A stretch of DNA of 64,000 bases from an uncultured Hungatella sp. Lineage in GTDB: Bacteria > Bacillota > Clostridia > Lachnospirales > Lachnospiraceae. A program made the position numbers and the translations under genes. The stretch spans positions 1 through 64,000 of the forward strand of contig CAJUPQ010000007.1 in assembly GCA_910588505.1 (NCBI GenBank), in the 5' to 3' direction. The notes beneath the pieces were generated by a model. That model searched no databases. It saw nothing but the letters and a program-made list of their open reading frames with translations, and had not been told where the DNA came from. Every line of letters starts with the position of its first letter. Positions within the stretch are counted from its first letter, which is position 1. Shown one piece after another: positions 26,965 to 35,786 of the stretch.

Positions 26965-27350
26965 TCACTCCCTCCTGCTATTTGAAACTGTTCTCCACAC
27001 CCCCGGCAGCAGATCGTAAACCGAACATCCGATCTTCTTCTCAAATCCATGTTTTATCTCCAGAATTTTCTTCCACCTGTCTATGGTCGCCGGACAAAAA
27101 CCATACCGGATGGTCACATCCACAAACCTCTTTTCCAGAAACAGAAACCTGTGGGCAGGGCCAGGGCGTCGCACAGCTGCACCAGACGGTCATAATCATC
27201 ATAGACCCCATTGGCCACAAATTCCTTCATAAACAGATAATCATCCTCACCCACATCAAACTCACCGATCGACGTATCAATATCCTGAATCATGAAGGCG
27301 TGGGAAATACAGATCTGAGCCGCCTTCCCCCTCCAAACCTTCTTGTGCCG
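26965..27350 (-). pseudogene. HD-domain protein, 5'-truncated and frameshifted
   Basis: Minus strand, two frames joined. The first reads KAAQICISHAFMIQDI...VYDDYDRLVQLCDALALPTGFCF, then meets a TGA. Near 27138-27142 one missing base restores LEKRFVDVTIRYGF...IKHGFEKKIG to the stop at 26965. Together they form the C-terminal part of an HD-type hydrolase family found in Lachnospiraceae. The N-terminal region with the HD metal residues is absent: the homology begins immediately after the stop codon of the MacB-like gene, in the same frame. So there is both a deletion and a frameshift. Confidence 0.7.
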
Positions 27351-27962
27351 TCAGTACTCCTCCAGCAGCCGCTTTACCTTCCCCTCCGCCCCCATCCTGC
27401 CGTCAAACTCCACGGACAGGTATTCCACTTTCCCCTCCGTGACAGGAACCATGACCGTCTCCCCGTCCTCATCCATAACCCCCGCCACCGTCAGAATCCT
27501 GTTCCCTGCTCTTATACATTCTCCCGTCACATCCACACTGCCAAAAAGGTTCCTGGCCAGGGCTTCACTTATGACACAAAAATCTTCCTCCTCAAGCCCC
27601 ATGCGTCCCCACAGAAGGCCGCCCCGGTTCGTCAGCTCCATACTGCCGTACACACAGATCACGCCGGCTCTCTGCCGCCTTCCGGTACTCACGGAGGCCA
27701 CCATCTCATCCGGGCCTGTCCGCCACCCTGCCATCCTCACAATGCCAAGAGCTCCGTCCTCTGCCCTCTCCTCCCACCGCTTCATGGTTTCCACATCAAT
27801 CTCCCGTCCTCTGCAGTCCTCATAGGCGCGGTAAGGCCTGTAAAACAGCCAGTACCGTCCTGCCACAGCCGCCGCTGCCAGAATGCCCGCCGCCAGGGCT
27901 GCTGCCAGAAACCAGGAAAGCGCTTTTCTTTTTTGTCTTCCCCGTCTCATCCTCTCATTCAT
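27351..27962 (-). CDS. MacB-like periplasmic-core protein lacking the FtsX membrane domain
   Basis: 203 residues. One N-terminal membrane segment (about 15-40, Ala-rich) is followed by an extracytoplasmic domain resembling the MacB_PCD core of FtsX-type ABC permeases (VISEALARNLFGSVDVTGECIRAGNRILTVAGVMDE). Normal permeases continue with three more membrane segments. Here a TGA ends the frame and a different broken gene begins directly after it, so it is probably a 3'-truncated permease. No MacB-type ATPase is nearby. It may still be translated but should not transport on its own. Ribosome binding site weak. Confidence 0.6.
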   Translation of the reverse strand: MNERMRRGRQKRKALSWFLAAALAAGILAAAAVAGRYWLFYRPYRAYEDCRGREIDVETMKRWEERAEDGALGIVRMAGWRTGPDEMVASVSTGRRQRAGVICVYGSMELTNRGGLLWGRMGLEEEDFCVISEALARNLFGSVDVTGECIRAGNRILTVAGVMDEDGETVMVPVTEGKVEYLSVEFDGRMGAEGKVKRLLEEY

Positions 27963-28008
27963 CTCGATTATTGCTGTCTGTTTTTGTCAACTTCCCTTTC
28001 TCAGAGCT

Positions 28009-28074
28009 TCAAAGATTGCCTCCACAATCATTGTAACAACATGGTTGTCTCACCCTTTTCCACCACTTTCTCAT
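28009..28074 (-). pseudogene. Remnant of a gene between adaptor and permease
   Basis: An ATG overlapping the adaptor's TGA (ATGA, 28071-28074) opens MRKWWKRVRQ, a typical start of a membrane-protein gene, then runs into CCYNDCGGNL and a stop. In another frame the following bases read VVTMIVEAIFEALRKGS and stop at 27987. I infer that most of one gene, possibly the missing transporter subunit, was deleted here. Confidence 0.4.
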
Positions 28075-29753
28075 CCTTCGGTCACAATCCGCACCCGGTC
28101 CCCTTCCCCAATGGTCTGATTCTCCCTGACAATAATCCTGTCCTCCTCAAGCAAAGCCCCTTCGATAGCCGCCTCTCTGCTTCCCCGGTACAGAACCTGC
28201 ACTTCCACCCGCTCCGCCCGAAACTCCTCCCCCAGTATGGAGGGCCTGCTTCTTGCCACCAGGCAGTAATACCCTTTCATGTCCTTTCGAAGCCCCTCCA
28301 GAGGGATTACCTTGGCAAACATATCCGACTGCTTTTTGCAGGTGTAACTGGTCACAGTCCCAAGGTCCAGCTCCAGGTCCCCCAAATCTGCCTGGAAGGT
28401 TCCGTCCCCGTCCCCCAGAAGATTCATGGCCTCAATCATAGCCTCTTTACTCCTTGGCGTCCCCGGTATGGCGATACTTATGGTATCCCCTCTCGCAAGC
28501 TTCTGCTCCTCCTTCTCAAATGTTCCCTCAAACCTGCTGCCCCCCACAGCCAATGTCACAAGCTCCTCCCCAGTAGCTGTCCTTCCGGCTGTAACCTCCA
28601 CATCCACGGCCACGCCGTCTTCCTCTGCCTCCACCTGACCGCCCTTTGCCATCAGCTCCTCCAGAACAGCCAGTTCACCCGCCTTGTCACGCCTGGTTTG
28701 CTCCAGTTCCCTCACAGCCAGCGCGGACAGCCTTTTCTTCTGCTCCTGGGACATGGCCGCAGCCGAATCCTCCTTCCTGGCTGTCTCTGCCTGCCACTGG
28801 GCTTTCTCCACTGCCTTCCGCAGATCTGCCAGCCTCTCCCCTTCTGCCTCTATGCTGTCCTCCTGCTGTTTCACAGCCGCCTCATAAGATTCCCTTTTCG
28901 CCTCCTGGGCCGTAGTCTGGCCTGCCTGGATCCGCTCTTCCTGCCCCTCCACAAAATCCATCTGAAAGCTTGCCGAGGTTATCTGCGTCTCCCAGGATCT
29001 CCGCAGATCCTCCATATCCTCCTTTGCCCGCTTCAGATTCCGCTCCAGCCTCCGGGCAGTCTCTTCGTCCTCTGCCAGAGCAATCTGTTCTTCCAGGTCT
29101 TCCACATTTCTCTGAGCTGCCCGCAACTCCCGGTCCCTGTTCTCCTTCGCCGAATCCAGATTCTGTCTGGCCAGCTCCCAGTCCCGTATCTGCTGCAGCC
29201 ACAACTCCTCCTCCGTAAGACTTAAGCTGTCCTCATAGTCATCCTTCAATCGCTGCAGTTCCTTCTCATAGTCTGCCAGAGCCTCCTCGTACTTTTCCTG
29301 TCCCTCCTGAAGCTCCCTCACAGCCATATCAAGCTCCCACTGGGCTCCCTCTGCCTGGGTCATTCCTACATACGATTCCTGGGATATCCGCTCCTTTTCC
29401 ATATCCATATCCAGCTGTTCTATTTCTTTCAAAATATCATCCCGCTTTTTTGCCATAGAGTCCCCATCATAGGCAAACAACGCCTCTCCCCTGGCTACCT
29501 GACTGCCGGGCTCCACAAACACCTGCCCGATCCGCAGCCCGGCCTCCGCCAAATACCCGGCCTTCTCCTTTACCGTCACAGTCCCCGTCCCCTCCACCAC
29601 CGTCTCCACCGTTTTTCGTTTGGCAGTGGTAGTCTGCACCTTGGGAACAGTAATGCTGTCGTAAATCCTGGAGATCACGGTACAGGCGGCCATAAAAAGA
29701 AAAAAGAGGAGTAATACCCAGCGTCTGGCTGATAATCTTCCCATACTCTTCAT
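28071..29753 (-). CDS. Membrane-fusion (HlyD/MacA-type) efflux adaptor with long coiled coil
   Basis: 560 residues from ATG 29753 (AGGA 7 bases upstream; the ATG at 29849 adds an unconvincing Pro/Gly-rich leader). TM/signal anchor at about 14-30 (WVLLLFFLFMAACTVI); lipoyl half-motif (TVVEGTGTVTVKEKAGYLAEAGLRIGQVFVEPGSQVARGEALFAYD); a very long coiled-coil hairpin rich in Glu/Arg/Gln (about 95-360); second lipoyl half (EAEEDGVAVDVEVTAGR); then beta-barrel and membrane-proximal domains. Such adaptors link an inner-membrane ABC transporter to export. Its expected ATPase and permease partners are missing or broken downstream. Confidence 0.87.
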   Translation of the reverse strand: MKSMGRLSARRWVLLLFFLFMAACTVISRIYDSITVPKVQTTTAKRKTVETVVEGTGTVTVKEKAGYLAEAGLRIGQVFVEPGSQVARGEALFAYDGDSMAKKRDDILKEIEQLDMDMEKERISQESYVGMTQAEGAQWELDMAVRELQEGQEKYEEALADYEKELQRLKDDYEDSLSLTEEELWLQQIRDWELARQNLDSAKENRDRELRAAQRNVEDLEEQIALAEDEETARRLERNLKRAKEDMEDLRRSWETQITSASFQMDFVEGQEERIQAGQTTAQEAKRESYEAAVKQQEDSIEAEGERLADLRKAVEKAQWQAETARKEDSAAAMSQEQKKRLSALAVRELEQTRRDKAGELAVLEELMAKGGQVEAEEDGVAVDVEVTAGRTATGEELVTLAVGGSRFEGTFEKEEQKLARGDTISIAIPGTPRSKEAMIEAMNLLGDGDGTFQADLGDLELDLGTVTSYTCKKQSDMFAKVIPLEGLRKDMKGYYCLVARSRPSILGEEFRAERVEVQVLYRGSREAAIEGALLEEDRIIVRENQTIGEGDRVRIVTEG

Positions 29754-29867
29754 TAAAAATCCTTTCTCAAAACCCGTTTTTCCTGGGCTCATCGGAGCGT
29801 CCGGAAAATCTGAACCCGGACAGGAGCTATACGCTCTCGCGCCCGCCACCCAAAACCGCCTGCACCC

Positions 29868-30713
29868 TCACTGCTTCACCCCCGACGCCGCCACTCCCAT
29901 CTCCAGTTCCTCCTGGCAGTTCAGATAGATCAGCGCCGGCAAAAGGCACACGATCAGGGCGGCCGCAAAAGCCACCGGCGCCTTATCTCCGGCAATATCC
30001 GGCAAATACAGGACCACAGGCCACAGCGTTTTATCCTTCAGAAACGTAATGGGCTGCTCTAAGCCGTTCCAGCTGTCCACAAAACTTAACATCAGAGCCG
30101 TCACGATCCCCGGATACCCCAAAGGCAGCCCAATATGGACAAACACATACCATTCCCCTGCGCCGTCCAGACGCGCCGCCTCCACCAAAGCATGGGGAAC
30201 CGTCTCAAATGACCTGGTCATAATAAACACGGGCAGAGTAGCCCAAATCCCCGGCACAATCATAGCCAGATGGGAATCCAAAAACCCCAGCCTGTCAAGA
30301 ACCAGATAATCAGACACCTGGGTCACCTGAAACGGCAGCACCATCAAAACAACATAGATGCCGAACAGAACACGCCGCCCCGGAAACCGAAACCTGGCAA
30401 AAGCCCAAGCCGCTGGCGCGCCCGCCATCAGCTGTCCCAAAAGCATAGGCAGCACCTGGATACAGGAATTCCAGAACATCACAAAAAATCCCGGCGACCG
30501 GATCAGCAGCTCCTCCAGAGCCTCCAAAGACGGATATGACGGCAAAAGAGCTGCCCTCACCCTGTCCCTCCCCAGCCCCAGAGGCGAAAGATATCTCCAG
30601 TACAGTTCATCCTCAGGCATAAAAACCCCGGCGCTCATTATAAGAAGAGGCAGCCACACAAGAAGGCACATCCCGAAAAGCGCTGCGGTAATCCAGAACT
30701 TTCCTCTCTTCAT
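29868..30713 (-). CDS. Carbohydrate ABC transporter permease, MalG/UgpE type
   Basis: 281 residues with six membrane segments and the EAA loop VEAARLDGAGEWYVFVHIGLPLGYPGIV that docks the ATPase. Type I sugar permease, second of a pair, starting 7 bases after the first permease. No ATPase is encoded in the operon; many Firmicutes share one MsmX-like ATPase among several such importers, so this is not necessarily a defect. Substrate unknown. Confidence 0.93.
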   Translation of the reverse strand: MKRGKFWITAALFGMCLLVWLPLLIMSAGVFMPEDELYWRYLSPLGLGRDRVRAALLPSYPSLEALEELLIRSPGFFVMFWNSCIQVLPMLLGQLMAGAPAAWAFARFRFPGRRVLFGIYVVLMVLPFQVTQVSDYLVLDRLGFLDSHLAMIVPGIWATLPVFIMTRSFETVPHALVEAARLDGAGEWYVFVHIGLPLGYPGIVTALMLSFVDSWNGLEQPITFLKDKTLWPVVLYLPDIAGDKAPVAFAAALIVCLLPALIYLNCQEELEMGVAASGVKQ

Positions 30714-30720
30714 AGCCGCC

Positions 30721-31695
30721 TCACTCCTTCCTGCCTCTTTTGCTGATCCATATACCCGCGGCGGGAATCACCGCCGCGGCTGTCAGCATCACGGCTGCTG
30801 CCGTCATCTTCTGCACATCCAGCTTCAAAAACCAGTGGGCAAACAGATGAGGGAGCAGATAAATAGAGGAGTCCGGGTAGGACCCTGCCAGAAGGTAGGC
30901 CTCCCGATATACCCGGAACGAATTGACCACAGAGAGGATTCCCACCAGTCCGCAGGTCCCCCTAAGACTGGGAATTGTCACATACCGCAACCTGGCCCAA
31001 AGCCCTGCCCCGTCCATTTGCGCCGCCTCATACAGCTCCCCTGAGATCCCCCCAAGGCCTGCCAGCCACAAGATCATGTCGTACCCAATATTCTTCCACA
31101 GATATGTAGCGATCAGCACCGAAAACGCCCACCGGGAAAATGCCCAGTCAACCTCCCATACCTGCCCTGTAACTCCTGTCAGAAACTGATTCAGCACCCC
31201 GTCCGGGCATAAGAAGATTTTCCACACCAGCACCATGCCGGCCGCAGGGATGGTCATAGGCAGCACCAGAGTCGTGCGGAAGATCCCATACCTCTTTCCC
31301 CTCTGCCGTCTATTCCTCCCGTCCCGGTCTCCTTCCCCTGAAATATCCTCCAAATCCCCGCTCTCCCTACTGGAGTCCGCGCCCCCGGCCAAGAGAAGCG
31401 CCGCTCCAAAAGACAGAACCATCAACAGCGGGATACAGATCAGAAGAAACCGGGCCGTATTTCCTGCTGCAAGACGGAAAGCCGAATTATCCGCCACTGC
31501 CCGGTAATTATCCAGACCCACAAACCGCCTGCCCATGGCGTCCTGAAACGACCGCCGGACCACATCCAAAAAGGGAACCGCCGTAAACACTGTCACGCCG
31601 CCAAGGCTGGGCGCCAGAAACAGCCATGGAGTTAGAACCCTTTTCAACCGGCCCAATCTTCCCCTGCCCCCGGCCCCCTTCTCCTTCCCGGCCAT
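30721..31695 (-). CDS. Carbohydrate ABC transporter permease, MalF/UgpA type
   Basis: 324 residues, six membrane segments, EAA loop YEAAQMDGAGLWARLRYVTIPSLRG. It starts 2 bases after the binding-protein stop. Unusual: between TM2 and TM3 (about residues 105-137) there is a highly charged insert (SSRESGDLEDISGEGDRDGR) not expected in the family, probably a cytoplasmic loop extension. Works with the second permease and the lipoprotein upstream. Confidence 0.92.
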   Translation of the reverse strand: MAGKEKGAGGRGRLGRLKRVLTPWLFLAPSLGGVTVFTAVPFLDVVRRSFQDAMGRRFVGLDNYRAVADNSAFRLAAGNTARFLLICIPLLMVLSFGAALLLAGGADSSRESGDLEDISGEGDRDGRNRRQRGKRYGIFRTTLVLPMTIPAAGMVLVWKIFLCPDGVLNQFLTGVTGQVWEVDWAFSRWAFSVLIATYLWKNIGYDMILWLAGLGGISGELYEAAQMDGAGLWARLRYVTIPSLRGTCGLVGILSVVNSFRVYREAYLLAGSYPDSSIYLLPHLFAHWFLKLDVQKMTAAAVMLTAAAVIPAAGIWISKRGRKE

Positions 31696-31697
31696 AC

Positions 31698-34010
31698 CTA
31701 CTCTGCCAGATAGATGGACAGTTTCCTCATGATCCCGTCCGCCGCCTGGTCCACTGTGGCCTTGCCTTCCAGATAATCCCCGGAACCTTCCACGATCATC
31801 CTCATGATCGTCTCGTCCACTACCACAGGCACGGTCAGCCCCTCAAGCATAGCGGCAATCTCCCGGCGCACCTCAATATCCGGCCAACTTCCGGAAATAT
31901 GGTAATCCCCGTATCCAGAAGCAATGGAATACTCCGGCCTGTCAGTCTCCACCCAAAGCTCCAGAGCCTTTTTGTTCACCGGAAATCCGTCTGTAAGGTC
32001 CTCCTTCTGTACCTCATAGGACAGAAGACAGCGGATAAACTCCTTCGCCAGATCCCCATTAGCCGTAGATTTGTTGACCGCCGCTATGCCGCTTGGCAGA
32101 TAGATCTTGCCCGCTGGCATAAACTTACTTTCCGGATGAAGATATCTGACCTCCGCAGCAAGGCACAGCGCCCAGTACCCGTTCACCCGCTCAATACCGC
32201 TGTCGCACACACCTCTGTCATACTCCGTAGCGCTTCCGATGATTCCGTCTGACACCACATTATTGCTGACAAAATATTTCTCAAACTCATCCTCTGTAAA
32301 TGCCCGCTTGGAACCATTGGCATCCCCCAGAGCTTTCACGGTCTCCAGATACTTTACCAGCACCTCCCTGTCCACGGCTCCCTCTGCCCCGAACAGCTCC
32401 TCATATCGAAGATGGGCGATCTTGCGCAGCAGATTTTCATAGATCCCGATTTTCATAAGAGGCTTTTCCCCCTGATACCCTGCCATGGTGTCAAGGCTGG
32501 AGTACGCCTGCAAAGCCTCCTGTTCCCCTACCAGCAGCGGAAAAGAAGCCCTGACCGGAACCTGGTACACCGCTCCGTCCTCCTGCCTGAACCCTTCCAG
32601 AAGGTTGTTCAACATATCCCCCGAGTCCTCCAACTCCCCTGCCACATCGGACAGGTCCATGAGAATCCCCTTTTCTATATAAGCGTCAGCCGGAAGTCCG
32701 TCCAGGAGCAGCACATCAGCCCCCCTGCCGCTTAACAGCTCCGTATTCAGCCCCGAGATCATCTCCTCCGTCACCGTGCCGCCATTTTCTACCGCGGTCC
32801 GCACTTCCACCCTCACATCCGGATGGCTGCTCTGAAACAGAGAAGCCGCCTGCCTTACCGTAGAATTGTCCTCCAGGCTGTAGACCGTAAGAGCCGACGG
32901 CGGGACGGCTGCCAGGTCCGGGTCATACTCATAGTGGAACATCTGGATTCCCTTTTCCCATTCGCCTGTAAACACTCCGTAGAAATCCTGGTCATCCCCC
33001 TCCAGAAACTTTTGCAGATTCAAACTCCGCATCCCCAGCCGGGTCAGGCTTCCGTCTATAAGAACCTCCCACAAAGTTCCTCCTCTGTTTCCGTGGGACA
33101 GTCCTGTCTCATTGGCCACATAGATTCCCCCATTGCCGTCCCCAAACAGTTCCGCACTCCCCCATCTGCCCTTGATCTCATCAAAATTCATTGTGTCCAC
33201 GATCTTTCCGGTCTGCAGGCTGTACCTGACCAGCTCACCCTCATAGACCGTCACAAACTCCCCGCCCTCACAGAATCCTCTCCGGTCTCCTGTATTTCCA
33301 GAAAAATCTCTGGCCATGGAAAACATCCGTTTCCCCGAAGCGTCATACACATTGACCTCATAATAGTCAAAGACCACCAGCCTGCCGTCCTCCAAGATCT
33401 CAAACTTCGGCGGATGCATCCCATAGCTTTGCCCGTCCTTAGGCAAGAATACATCCTCCAGAAGTTCTGTGGCCGAACCGCCTCCGTCTAACCGAAACAG
33501 ATGGTACATATACTCCTCATCCGTTCCTCCCACATAATACTTTCCGTCGGGCCCGTAAGCCACATTGGCAAGATCAATCCCTTTGTCCTTTAAAATCCCG
33601 TTTCCTTCCCAGCTCTCGTCACACTGCCATGCGCCTTCCCTGTATATGTATCGGAAAGCATTTGTGACCTTCACGGCATCCCCGTCCCGCTCCACGGTAT
33701 ACAGCTCCATATTTCCGCCTTCCCCCCGCAAAAAGCCAACATACGACTGGTCCTCCACCTTTTCCGGAAGCTGAACCTGCACCTCCCCATATCTTCCCAT
33801 GGCATCAGGCTTGCTCTTCTCGTCGCCTGGCGCCTGGCTCACTTCAGTTCCGCTTCCCTGTCCGTCCTGTTCCGCCCGCATGGACGTTTCTCCATCCGCT
33901 CCGCTTTTCTGGCAGCCGCCAAGCATACTGGCCATCAGACCTCCCACCAAAATCCACGCCAGCCCCCGTTTGACCTGGCAAAATCCTCTCTTTTCAAACT
34001 TTCCAGCCAT
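31698..34010 (-). CDS. Large lipoprotein: beta-propeller-like module fused to a solute-binding domain
   Basis: 770 residues, nearly twice a normal sugar-binding protein. Signal peptide with lipobox SMLGGC (Cys at about 33). Residues about 70-400 are a beta-rich region with repeated YVGG/ILEDGRLVVFDYY/YSLQTGKIVDT segments, looking like a beta-propeller or Kelch-like sensor. Residues about 405-760 form an extracellular solute-binding protein type 1 domain (ALTVYSLEDNSTVRQAASLFQ...HPDVRVEVRT, DVLLLDGLPADAYIEKGILMDLSD, GIAAVNKSTANGDLAKEFIRCLLS). First gene of the ABC operon. The two-module form suggests recognition of a polymer or surface as well as a soluble ligand; that is inference. Confidence 0.86.
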   Translation of the reverse strand: MAGKFEKRGFCQVKRGLAWILVGGLMASMLGGCQKSGADGETSMRAEQDGQGSGTEVSQAPGDEKSKPDAMGRYGEVQVQLPEKVEDQSYVGFLRGEGGNMELYTVERDGDAVKVTNAFRYIYREGAWQCDESWEGNGILKDKGIDLANVAYGPDGKYYVGGTDEEYMYHLFRLDGGGSATELLEDVFLPKDGQSYGMHPPKFEILEDGRLVVFDYYEVNVYDASGKRMFSMARDFSGNTGDRRGFCEGGEFVTVYEGELVRYSLQTGKIVDTMNFDEIKGRWGSAELFGDGNGGIYVANETGLSHGNRGGTLWEVLIDGSLTRLGMRSLNLQKFLEGDDQDFYGVFTGEWEKGIQMFHYEYDPDLAAVPPSALTVYSLEDNSTVRQAASLFQSSHPDVRVEVRTAVENGGTVTEEMISGLNTELLSGRGADVLLLDGLPADAYIEKGILMDLSDVAGELEDSGDMLNNLLEGFRQEDGAVYQVPVRASFPLLVGEQEALQAYSSLDTMAGYQGEKPLMKIGIYENLLRKIAHLRYEELFGAEGAVDREVLVKYLETVKALGDANGSKRAFTEDEFEKYFVSNNVVSDGIIGSATEYDRGVCDSGIERVNGYWALCLAAEVRYLHPESKFMPAGKIYLPSGIAAVNKSTANGDLAKEFIRCLLSYEVQKEDLTDGFPVNKKALELWVETDRPEYSIASGYGDYHISGSWPDIEVRREIAAMLEGLTVPVVVDETIMRMIVEGSGDYLEGKATVDQAADGIMRKLSIYLAE

Positions 34011-34149
34011 CCTCTTAACAGCCTCCTTAACTTTAAAATGTACTTTTCCCTTTCATCATACCCCTCATTTCTCTAAAAATCCTGTAAACCCCATGTCATT
34101 GACTGAAGCGAATCCTGTCTTTTTCAAGACTTTTTAGAGAATTCCATGA

Positions 34150-34155
34150 TATACT
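34150..34155 (+). promoter_or_regulatory. Extended -10 for the orphan response regulator
   Basis: TGATATACT (34147-34155): TGN plus TATACT, about 30 bases before the chosen start at 34185. The -35 is poor, which fits an extended -10 promoter. Confidence 0.45.
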
Positions 34156-34184
34156 ATAAAAAACAACACACGGAAAGGAGTCCC

Positions 34185-34865
34185 ATGAGAATCCTAATCA
34201 TCGAAGACGACCAGGACCTGTGCCGTTTTATCGCCCTGGCCCTGGAACAATCCGAATGCGCTTTTGACATCTGCCATACTGGAAACGACGGCCTGTTTTT
34301 CGCGAAAAATCAGGTATACGACGCCATCATCCTGGACCGGATGCTGCCGGAGCTGGACGGACTCACAGTCCTAAAATCTCTCCGCCGCCACGGCGTCCTG
34401 ACTCCGATTATCCTGGCCACTGCCCTGGACGGGCTCCATGACCGCATAGACGGCTTAGACGCAGGGGCGGACGACTATCTGGTAAAGCCTTTTGCCGTGG
34501 AAGAGCTTATGGCCCGCGTCCGGGCCGTCACCAGAAGGCCGGGGAACCTGCAGATTTCCCCCAGCATCACTGCCCTGGGCCTGACCCTGACCCCGGACAG
34601 CCGCCGCTTAGACTTTAACGGCGCGTCCCTGACCCTGTCCAAAAAAGAAGCCGCGCTTCTTGGCTTCTTCCTGAAAAATCCGGGCCAAACCCTTCCCCGC
34701 GCCAGAATCCTCTCCTATGTATGGGGCGCGTCCAGCGAGGTGGAGGAAGGCAACCTGGATAATTACATCTACTTCCTGCGGCGTAGGCTTAAATCCCTGG
34801 ATGCTCCCGTACGGCTGACCACCATCCACGGCGTAGGCTACCGCCTGGAAGAAAAAGGACAGTGA
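34185..34865 (+). CDS. OmpR/PhoB-family response regulator without adjacent kinase
   Basis: 226 residues from ATG 34185 (AAAGGAG 4 bases upstream). Receiver with acidic pocket EDDQD, phospho-acceptor Asp in IILDRMLPELDG (about 51) and Lys in VKPF, then a winged-helix domain ending TIHGVGYRLEE. No kinase follows it. The next gene on this strand is the sensor kinase at 46.4 kb, on the far side of the exopolysaccharide-like operon. It is divergent from the sugar ABC operon. Either flank could be its target. Confidence 0.92.
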   Translation: MRILIIEDDQDLCRFIALALEQSECAFDICHTGNDGLFFAKNQVYDAIILDRMLPELDGLTVLKSLRRHGVLTPIILATALDGLHDRIDGLDAGADDYLVKPFAVEELMARVRAVTRRPGNLQISPSITALGLTLTPDSRRLDFNGASLTLSKKEAALLGFFLKNPGQTLPRARILSYVWGASSEVEEGNLDNYIYFLRRRLKSLDAPVRLTTIHGVGYRLEEKGQ

Positions 34866-34883
34866 CTCATCCAAAAGTCACTG
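34860..34883. terminator. Bidirectional terminator between regulator and exopolysaccharide-like operon
   Basis: CAGTGACT (34860-34867) and AGTCACTG (34876-34883), a perfect 8-bp stem overlapping the regulator's stop codon, with a T-rich tract to the right and only a weak A/T tract on the other side. Confidence 0.6.
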
Positions 34884-34886
34884 CCC

Positions 34887-35786
34887 TTATTTCTTTTCTA
34901 AAAGCTCCTTTAAAGGTTTATAATAATGATAGGCAAACCGAAGCCTGTCATACCCAAACTGCCGCCCCAAACGCCAGGCAGACTGCCGCAAAGCCTCAAG
35001 CCCCTCATTGGCGTAGGTGTTGATCTCCTCCAGCTGATGCTTACCCGGCCTCTGGAGCTCATAAACGCACACGATCTCCTTGTCATACTCTCTGGCAAAT
35101 CCCGCCTCCATGGCCATCTGCCCATACTCGTCCTTTCGGTTGTAATTCATCACCGCAACACCGTCGCACCCATAGGCAATAAGCCGCTCCAGAATATCCA
35201 CATTGGTAGCGTCATAAAATGTGGGAATGCATACCAGAAACTTAAGGCCCTTTTCCGAAGCGTAGGCGCAGGCCCGCTCCATGCTGGCTACGTAACCGGC
35301 CATCAGCTCCCCCCGCTTCTCACTTCCCTCATCCCACTCGTCCAGAAGGTAGGGCTCCACATCCACCATAACCCCCTGTATCCTGCCCCGGTCCCGATGA
35401 CGTTCATTGTACTCCGCCACATACCGCATCTCCTCGATCAGGGTTCCGGCATCTCTCTCATAAGCCCATTCTGCCTTCCCCATAAGGGCTAACACCTCAA
35501 TCCCCGTCTCCTCCATCTTCATAACAAAATCCCCGCATTTCTCCCCCTCCAAACACTCCCTGGAAAACTGCTGATAGATGGTGGTTACGTCAGCCTTTTT
35601 TGCCACGTCGGACAAAGTCTGCGTTTCCTCCGGCTCCAAAACCCCCTCATCCCAGCTGAACATCCCAAATCCTTCCCTGGCCGCCTTATCCTCCGGCTCC
35701 GTTCCCGGCCCTCCAAATCCAAGAACCGCGCCCCAGGCTGCCAGAACCGCGATCCCGCACACTGCCCAATAAATCTGTCTTCTCAT
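34887..35786 (-). CDS. Membrane-anchored TIM-barrel (glycosidase-like) protein
   Basis: 299 residues from ATG 35786, which overlaps the TGA of the EAL gene (ATGA); an in-frame ATG at 35888 lies deep inside that gene. N-terminal membrane anchor or signal (about 6-24), then a fold resembling GH18-like or putative glycosidase TIM barrels: GVMVDVEPYLLDEW (acidic strand-4 motif), LKFLVCIPTFYD, VAVMNYNRKD. The acidic pair in DVEPY would be catalytic if it is a hydrolase. Last gene of the nine-gene operon. Probably trims or releases the polymer outside the cell (inference). Confidence 0.72.
   Translation of the reverse strand: MRRQIYWAVCGIAVLAAWGAVLGFGGPGTEPEDKAAREGFGMFSWDEGVLEPEETQTLSDVAKKADVTTIYQQFSRECLEGEKCGDFVMKMEETGIEVLALMGKAEWAYERDAGTLIEEMRYVAEYNERHRDRGRIQGVMVDVEPYLLDEWDEGSEKRGELMAGYVASMERACAYASEKGLKFLVCIPTFYDATNVDILERLIAYGCDGVAVMNYNRKDEYGQMAMEAGFAREYDKEIVCVYELQRPGKHQLEEINTYANEGLEALRQSAWRLGRQFGYDRLRFAYHYYKPLKELLEKK

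Noticed and set aside
26913..29225. 770-codon open frame on the plus strand
   Set aside because: It is Pro/His/Ser/Leu-rich and exactly antisense to the MacB-like and adaptor genes, whose minus-strand products match known folds.
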